Shown here piece after piece: positions 6,669-10,580 of a DNA stretch of 10,580 bases; within the stretch, counting starts at the first letter, position 1, and every line of letters starts with the position of its first letter. Source of the stretch: Alphaproteobacteria bacterium UBA1303 (lineage in GTDB: Bacteria; Pseudomonadota; Alphaproteobacteria; Micropepsales; Micropepsaceae); the NCBI GenBank assembly GCA_002307315.1, contig DBTZ01000024.1:2734-13313 (forward strand). The letters are read 5' to 3'. The translations under genes and the position numbers were made by a program. Below the pieces are notes generated by a model. It was not told the origin of the DNA. It searched no databases and saw only the letters and a program-made list of their open reading frames with translations.

Positions 6669-6923
6669 AAGCGCATTCCGGCCGGAGCGACGGTGCTGGC
6701 ATCGCTGGCATGCGTCGATCTGATGGTGCCGTTTGCCGAAGATACGCCGAAAGTGCCGATCAAGGCGATTGCTCCCGACGTGCTGGTCAAGGATGCCGAT
6801 TACAAGCCCAATCATGTGGTCGGTGCGGATTTCGTTATTGCCCGGGGCGGTAAGGCGCTGCCGATCGACTTGGTCGAAGGGTGCAGCGCGTTGGCGGCGA
6901 TCAGGCGGTTCGAAAGTCCGTGA
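6669..6923 (+). pseudogene. rfaE2: 3' remnant of rfaE2 (heptose-1-phosphate adenylyltransferase)
   Basis: The translation from about 6669 matches the C-terminal half of RfaE2 / the HldE adenylyltransferase domain, which makes ADP-heptose for LPS core: VLASLACVDLMVPFAEDTP, then IAPDVLVKDADYKPNHVVGADF, then ARGGKALPIDLVEGCS. The N-terminal half with the nucleotidyltransferase HxGH motif is missing: an in-frame TAG lies at 6666-6668, directly after the NusG-like gene's own stop. Two usually conserved positions are altered: VKGADY is VKDADY and the GCSTT segment is GCSAL. A GTG at 6693 could start a 76-aa peptide, but it could not be a functional enzyme. The break coincides with the 13-base sequence at 6670-6682, which recurs at 10446. 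Homology is recognised by eye. Confidence 0.85.
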
Positions 6924-7042
6924 CGGCCGGGGGGCTTGAGCAGAAACGATATGAGGTCGTGCTCGGGCCTCGGCGTGGCCGCGCGGTTGTTATTTCCGAG
7001 GCGGCTGCCGGAACCCCGGCCCTTCGCGGCGGCCGCTCTCCT

Positions 7043-7074
7043 CCTGGCGGTTAAGGGGCCTGGCGGTTAAGGGG
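7043..7074 (+). repeat. Perfect 16-bp tandem duplication (2 copies)
   Basis: The unit CCTGGCGGTTAAGGGG occurs at 7043-7058 and, without a gap, at 7059-7074. Each copy carries GGCGGT, the first six bases of the E. coli ops element (GGCGGTAGCGTG), and GTTAAG, which also occurs in the JUMPStart sequence found before enterobacterial capsule operons. The duplication is certain; the resemblance to JUMPStart is only partial and may be coincidental. Confidence 0.9.
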
Positions 7075-7274
7075 TATGACCGTATCGGTTACCGGCGGGG
7101 GTGTTGCTCTTCCGTCTACCCGCCACGATTTATCGGAACAGTCTCGTAACCGCTGATCTTCAAACAAACGAGTCGAAAAACTCCCGTTAAAACTGTGACA
7201 TAATGATAGGCAATAAAAAAACGGTTCACACGAACACGTAATTATGCTAACGGTCGAGTTCCTGCGTAACCCAT

Positions 7275-7280
7275 TATAAT
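7275..7280 (+). promoter_or_regulatory. Candidate -10 promoter element before the export gene
   Basis: A perfect TATAAT lies in an AT-rich segment. It would place the transcription start near 7287, giving a leader of about 170 bases that contains the terminator-like hairpin. The -35 region is poor: TCGAGT at 7254-7259 matches TTGACA at only three positions and has a short spacer. The promoter would therefore need an activator or would be weak. It rests on one box only. Confidence 0.4.
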
Positions 7281-7332
7281 CAATTATTTTTTTGCCGTAA
7301 ATATGCGGTGCGCAGGTGGTGGTAGTGGGGTG

Positions 7333-7373
7333 ACGCTACCCGTTACACCCTTGCTGGGGTAGCGTATCTTTTT
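7333..7373 (+). terminator. Leader intrinsic terminator / attenuator with ops-like core in its 3' arm
   Basis: The arms ACGCTACCC (7333-7341) and GGGTAGCGT (7357-7365) are perfectly complementary over 9 bases with a 15-base loop. They are followed by ATC and five T (7369-7373). This is the form of a rho-independent terminator, and it lies about 88 bases before the start of the export gene. Terminating here would make sense only as regulation. The 3' arm contains GGTAGCGT (7358-7365), identical to the core of the ops element used by RfaH; the surrounding 12 bases match ops at 9 positions. A short frame of 19 codons (ATG 7303, TAG 7360) runs through the hairpin but has no ribosome binding site. 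Confidence 0.6.
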
Positions 7374-7460
7374 ACGCGTGTGGTGAGGCGTCGCTGACAC
7401 AGGCTGTCCCCTATCGTATGATAAACTCCCTCGGCTTTTTTGCGCGTATAGGTTGAGAAT

Positions 7461-10445
7461 ATGAAGATGCATATCTTTCGCTTCTGGCCCTTCCTTATTC
7501 TGCCATGCGTATTCGTATTGGCTTTGCCGTGCTACGCCGAGGCGCAGACGATCCCGGGGTTGACGTCCGACCAGCTGATGAAACTTCAGCAGCAGACCGG
7601 TGGGGCGCAAGGGAATGCGCAGACGATTCCGCCAACGGTGTCGTCGCAGCAATCGACGATAGACCAGACGTTTTCGCCGTATCAGCAGAGCAGTCGGGTG
7701 CTTGCGGAATCGCGGTTGGAGAAGATTCTGTCGCAGCGTGCCGGGGTTAGTCTGAAGCTGTTCGGGTATGACCAACTGGGCAGTGGGCAGTCGATCAAGC
7801 TGAGCCAGGTCGGCGGTGTGCAGGACGATTACATCCTCGGTTCCGGGGACGAGATCGTGATATCGCTGCGCGGCCAGGAGAACGCCGAGTATCGGGCGAC
7901 GGTGGATCGGGACGGGCGAGTGGTGCTGCCGAAGATGAATCCGGTGTCCGCGGGCGGCCGTTCGTTCGGCGATTTCAAGCGCGACATGATCGCGGCGGTG
8001 CATCGTGCCTATGTCTCGACGGAAGGGTTCGTTTCGGTCGGTCAAGTGCGCCAGATCAATGTGCTGGTTTCCGGCGAGGTGAACAATGCCGGAATGCGCA
8101 CGTTGAACGGTTTGGCGACGGTAGTGGATGCGATTCTGGTTTCGGGCGGCATCAAAAAGACGGGTAGTCTGCGTCACGTTCAGATTTTGCGTGGCGGGCG
8201 GGTGCATACGGTTGACCTTTACGGGGTGTTGACGGGCAGGGCGTCCGCCAAGTCGATGTCGCTGGCCAATGGCGACCGGATCGTAGTGCCGTCTTTGGGG
8301 CCAACGGCTGCCGTTGTCGGTTGGGTTCGCCGGGCGGGGATATACGAGCTGAGCGGCTCCGGGATCGGCGTGCGCGAGCTCTTGTCGTTGGCTGGCGGCA
8401 CGGAAGTGCGGGGCAAATATAAACTGGCGATATTGAACGTCGCGCCTGACGGCAACAACCGGATGGTAAGCGTCGAGACCGGCCGAGGTGTCGTTCGCGA
8501 CAGTGAAGTCCTGTTTGTACAGCCGGCGGCGGATAAGACGGTCGATCAGGCAACGCTGGCGGGTGGTTCGGCGTTGGCGGGCCAGTACGTCTCAAAAAAC
8601 ACCAAGCTGTCGAGCATCCTGAAGGCGCCGGGGGCACTGGGCACGGAGCCGTATACTTTGTTCGGCATCATTTCCCGCCGGGATCCGATTACCCAACTGC
8701 GGACACTACGGGCGTTCACGCCGCTATCCGTACTGACCGGTGGCGAGGATGTGGCATTACAGGGCGACGACGTTGTGCGTTTGCTTTCGGTTGGCGAAGC
8801 GCGGCTGCTGTTCGCCACCATCGAAAAGTACGATGCTTTCTATCGCAACGTCGAGGATGCGCAACGAAATCCGTACATACGACAAAGTACGCAAGACGAT
8901 TCGTCCGCGGCGTCGTCCAAGACTGGCGACCAACAGCAGGCGTCGCAATCGCAGCCCAAGTCGCCCTTCGAGAATGCGGTCAAGGATTTCGACTGGAAGA
9001 ACCGCGTCTTCCGGTATCAGCAGCTTTCGCCGTCCGCCCCGGAAGCGATCGCTCGACAGTCTCTGACCGATGCGGAAGTTGCCGTATCCGAGATGCTCGA
9101 CGACGGACACAAGAGCAAGCCGCTCGCCTATCAGGATATGCCGAAACTGCCGTCTGCGGCCGGTACCGATAGCAACGCCAATGCCGATTCGTCGGCACAG
9201 GCCGTGCAGCAATATCCCGGTGTATCGCAATCGCAACCCAATACGTCGGTGGGCGGACAGACCGTGCCTTTTGGTATGGGGCAGAATCCGTCGCCGTTAT
9301 TTGGAGAACGGGACGTTATCCAGAGCGACGAAACCACTCCGTTGGCCAATCGCAGAATCGTGCGCTTGAGCAATCTGGCGCTGCAATTGAATGTCGATCC
9401 GCTCGTGTTGGTTAATTTTCTCAAGGATCATACCGTGACTGTAGATGGCGCGGTGCGCGGTCCGGGGCTGTATTTCGTCGGGCCCAGCGCCAATGTCGAG
9501 GCTTTGCTGCAAGCGGCCGGCGGCACTAGCCGTTGGGCAGATACCAGCGCGATCGAGGTGACTTCGACCGACGTCGATCTTGCGACGGGGAGCTCACGTT
9601 CCGCTCGCCGGGTGGTCTCTGCCGTCAACGGCGGTGCCGCAGTGGCGCGGTTACTGCCGCACGATCAGGTACGCGTCGGTGAGATATTCACCGACTCCAA
9701 TGTCGGCTCGGTCTCGGTCCGGGGGCAAGTGCGCCAAGCCGGCGTTTTTCAGATTTTCCGCGGCGAACGACTGTCGGATGTGCTGAAGCGCGCCGGTGGC
9801 TTGGCCGATAATGCATTTCCTGACGGAACGATGTTTTTGCGCAAATCGCTGGCGGCGGTCGAGCAGGCATCCTATCAGCGCACCGCGCAGCAGATCGAAG
9901 AATCCCTCATCATGGCGATGACCCGGGTCGGAACCGAGGCGAAGCTGGCGCCGGAGGCGTTTACGTCTTTGCAGGGGTATATCACTCAGCTTAAGAACCA
10001 AAAGGCGCTTGGCCGGATGTCTGCCGTTGCCGATCTGGAAAAGCTGAAGGCAAATCCCGCCATCGACCCGCTGCTGGAGGATGGCGATGTCATCTACATC
10101 CCGTCGAAGCCGTATTCGGTTTCGGTAATGGGCGAAGTGTTGCAGCCCAATGCGGTTCCCTTCATGCCGGGCTTGTCGGCGTCGGATTATGTCGAGCAGG
10201 CAGGTGGTCTGACGCAGTTCGCCGATAGCTCTGAAATCTTCGTGGTGCGTCCCGACGGCACCGCTTATCGGGCGAAGTCGTCTTGGTTCGATTTTGCCAA
10301 CAGCGAGGTGCCGGCCGGCAGTACGGTTTATGTCGGCCGCGATATCGCCGCCTACAATGTGAGGCAGGCGGTCGTCGATCTAACCTCGATCTTCAGCCAA
10401 ATGGCGACGTCGGTCGCCGCCCTCGCCGTCCTTAGCAACAACTAG
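7461..10445 (+). CDS. Large multi-SLBB outer-membrane polysaccharide export protein (Wza/OPX family)
   Basis: Predicted secretin-like export channel that carries EPS or capsule polymer across the periplasm and outer membrane. It is 994 aa, much longer than Wza (about 380). A signal peptide covers residues 1-28 (cleavage near AEA-QT); its Cys24 is preceded by Pro, so it is not a normal lipobox. A Q-rich N-terminal segment is followed by LEKILSQRAGVSLKLFGYDQL, then the polysaccharide-export domain (about 121-200, starting DDYILGSGDEIVISLRG). SLBB-type repeats begin near residues 201, 285, 657, 751 and 887, each with a V.GEV..PG-like start and an AGG motif. Residues about 473-615 form a Q/S/P-rich, probably disordered linker. 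A C-terminal hydrophobic helix (FSQMATSVAALAVL) may be the membrane-crossing part. The ATG at 7461 has a weak Shine-Dalgarno; ATG 7467 is an alternative. No Wzc-type kinase or polymerase gene is in view. Confidence 0.95.
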   Translation: MKMHIFRFWPFLILPCVFVLALPCYAEAQTIPGLTSDQLMKLQQQTGGAQGNAQTIPPTVSSQQSTIDQTFSPYQQSSRVLAESRLEKILSQRAGVSLKLFGYDQLGSGQSIKLSQVGGVQDDYILGSGDEIVISLRGQENAEYRATVDRDGRVVLPKMNPVSAGGRSFGDFKRDMIAAVHRAYVSTEGFVSVGQVRQINVLVSGEVNNAGMRTLNGLATVVDAILVSGGIKKTGSLRHVQILRGGRVHTVDLYGVLTGRASAKSMSLANGDRIVVPSLGPTAAVVGWVRRAGIYELSGSGIGVRELLSLAGGTEVRGKYKLAILNVAPDGNNRMVSVETGRGVVRDSEVLFVQPAADKTVDQATLAGGSALAGQYVSKNTKLSSILKAPGALGTEPYTLFGIISRRDPITQLRTLRAFTPLSVLTGGEDVALQGDDVVRLLSVGEARLLFATIEKYDAFYRNVEDAQRNPYIRQSTQDDSSAASSKTGDQQQASQSQPKSPFENAVKDFDWKNRVFRYQQLSPSAPEAIARQSLTDAEVAVSEMLDDGHKSKPLAYQDMPKLPSAAGTDSNANADSSAQAVQQYPGVSQSQPNTSVGGQTVPFGMGQNPSPLFGERDVIQSDETTPLANRRIVRLSNLALQLNVDPLVLVNFLKDHTVTVDGAVRGPGLYFVGPSANVEALLQAAGGTSRWADTSAIEVTSTDVDLATGSSRSARRVVSAVNGGAAVARLLPHDQVRVGEIFTDSNVGSVSVRGQVRQAGVFQIFRGERLSDVLKRAGGLADNAFPDGTMFLRKSLAAVEQASYQRTAQQIEESLIMAMTRVGTEAKLAPEAFTSLQGYITQLKNQKALGRMSAVADLEKLKANPAIDPLLEDGDVIYIPSKPYSVSVMGEVLQPNAVPFMPGLSASDYVEQAGGLTQFADSSEIFVVRPDGTAYRAKSSWFDFANSEVPAGSTVYVGRDIAAYNVRQAVVDLTSIFSQMATSVAALAVLSNN

Positions 10446-10580
10446 AGCGCATTCCGGCGAAGTGGAATCCGGTTCGCCGACATCGCGCTTATACGGACAT
10501 GCATAGGTTATGACCTATACACGTCCGAGCGGCCAAACGGTCGTAAGCGCCATTTGGCGCGAAGAAGCCCGCGTGGCGTT
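10446..10580. repeat. Structured intergenic repeat element (runs off the right edge)
   Basis: It begins directly after the export gene's stop with AGCGCATTCCGGCGAAGTGG, a motif I recall as recurring between genes in alphaproteobacteria. The region is full of inverted repeats: CGGCGAA/TTCGCCG (10455-10461 with 10473-10479), and a 15-base stem with two mismatches and a 4-base loop (10494-10508 with 10513-10527). CGGCC-aaac-GGTCG lies at 10530-10543. GCGCTTA (10485-10491) pairs with TAAGCGC (10544-10550) and encloses both hairpins in a three-way junction. A competing GCGCCA-tt-TGGCGC lies at 10547-10560. No T run follows, so it is not a plain terminator. The end is not in the window. Confidence 0.6.

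Larger units (their letters stand above)
6924..7460 (+). promoter_or_regulatory. Long untranslated leader / control region of the export gene
   Basis: This 537-base stretch holds no convincing gene. From left to right it contains: a GC-rich part with the hairpin GCCGG-aacc-CCGGC (7007-7020); a 16-base tandem duplication (7043-7074); an AT-rich part from about 7170; a TATAAT box (7275-7280); a terminator-like hairpin (7333-7373); and a T6 run at 7436-7441 shortly before the start codon. CGTTA/TAACG occurs at 7185-7189, 7248-7252 and 7341-7345, as it does before the first EPS gene. The features together suggest the export gene has its own regulated promoter and leader. Confidence 0.5.

Noticed and set aside
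6090..6815. 241-codon minus-strand frame opposite the NusG-like gene and rfaE2 remnant
   Set aside because: Both plus-strand proteins are recognisable families; the opposite frame is compositionally biased and without a ribosome binding site.
7076..7156. Short frame of 26 codons starting at an ATG after the tandem duplication
   Set aside because: The G-rich bases before it are too close to the ATG to be a ribosome binding site and the peptide resembles nothing.
7303..7362. Possible 19-codon leader peptide running through the terminator hairpin (TAG within the 3' arm)
   Set aside because: No Shine-Dalgarno is present before the ATG and the peptide has no run of regulatory codons, so translation-coupled attenuation is not supported, although its position is suggestive.
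7284..8207. 307-codon open frame on the minus strand over the exporter leader and N-terminus
   Set aside because: His/Arg-rich translation without family resemblance; it lies opposite a clear exporter gene and across the leader hairpin, so it is a shadow frame.

Overview
The window looks like part of an alphaproteobacterial chromosome, most likely from the Rhodospirillales. The reasons are the protein sequences of HslV, HslU and HisB, the divergent hslVU / hisB neighbourhood known from that order, and moderately high GC with GC-rich third positions. No rRNA, tRNA, CRISPR array or intact insertion sequence was found.

Left part (1-2726), housekeeping: the N-terminal end of hslU and all of hslV lie on the minus strand as an overlapping pair encoding the ATP-dependent HslUV protease. 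A 240-base divergent control region separates them from a plus-strand Ntn-type amidase of the acid ceramidase / choloylglycine-hydrolase type (983-2017). This is followed by hisB (2124-2726). The hisH-hisA-hisF genes that usually follow hisB in related genomes are absent here; surface-polysaccharide genes come instead.

Right part (2969-10445), all plus strand, exopolysaccharide or capsule module: a WbaP-type polyprenyl-phosphate sugar phosphotransferase would start glycan assembly on the lipid carrier. A Wzi-family outer-membrane beta-barrel would help hold capsule at the surface. A NusG/RfaH-type elongation factor probably keeps RNA polymerase processive through such genes. A large multi-SLBB outer-membrane export protein would carry the polymer out. 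Between the NusG paralogue and the exporter lies the 3' half of an rfaE2 (ADP-heptose synthesis) gene, a pseudogene.

The 537-base stretch before the exporter gene is the most unusual non-coding part. It has a 16-bp perfect tandem duplication, a good -10 box, and an intrinsic-terminator-like hairpin. The 3' arm of that hairpin contains an 8-base match to the core of the RfaH recruitment (ops) element. With an RfaH-like gene just upstream, this suggests an antitermination switch controlling the exporter. The first EPS gene has a run of 10 G between its likely ribosome binding site and its GTG start, which could vary by slippage. The right edge (10446-10580) is a highly structured intergenic repeat.
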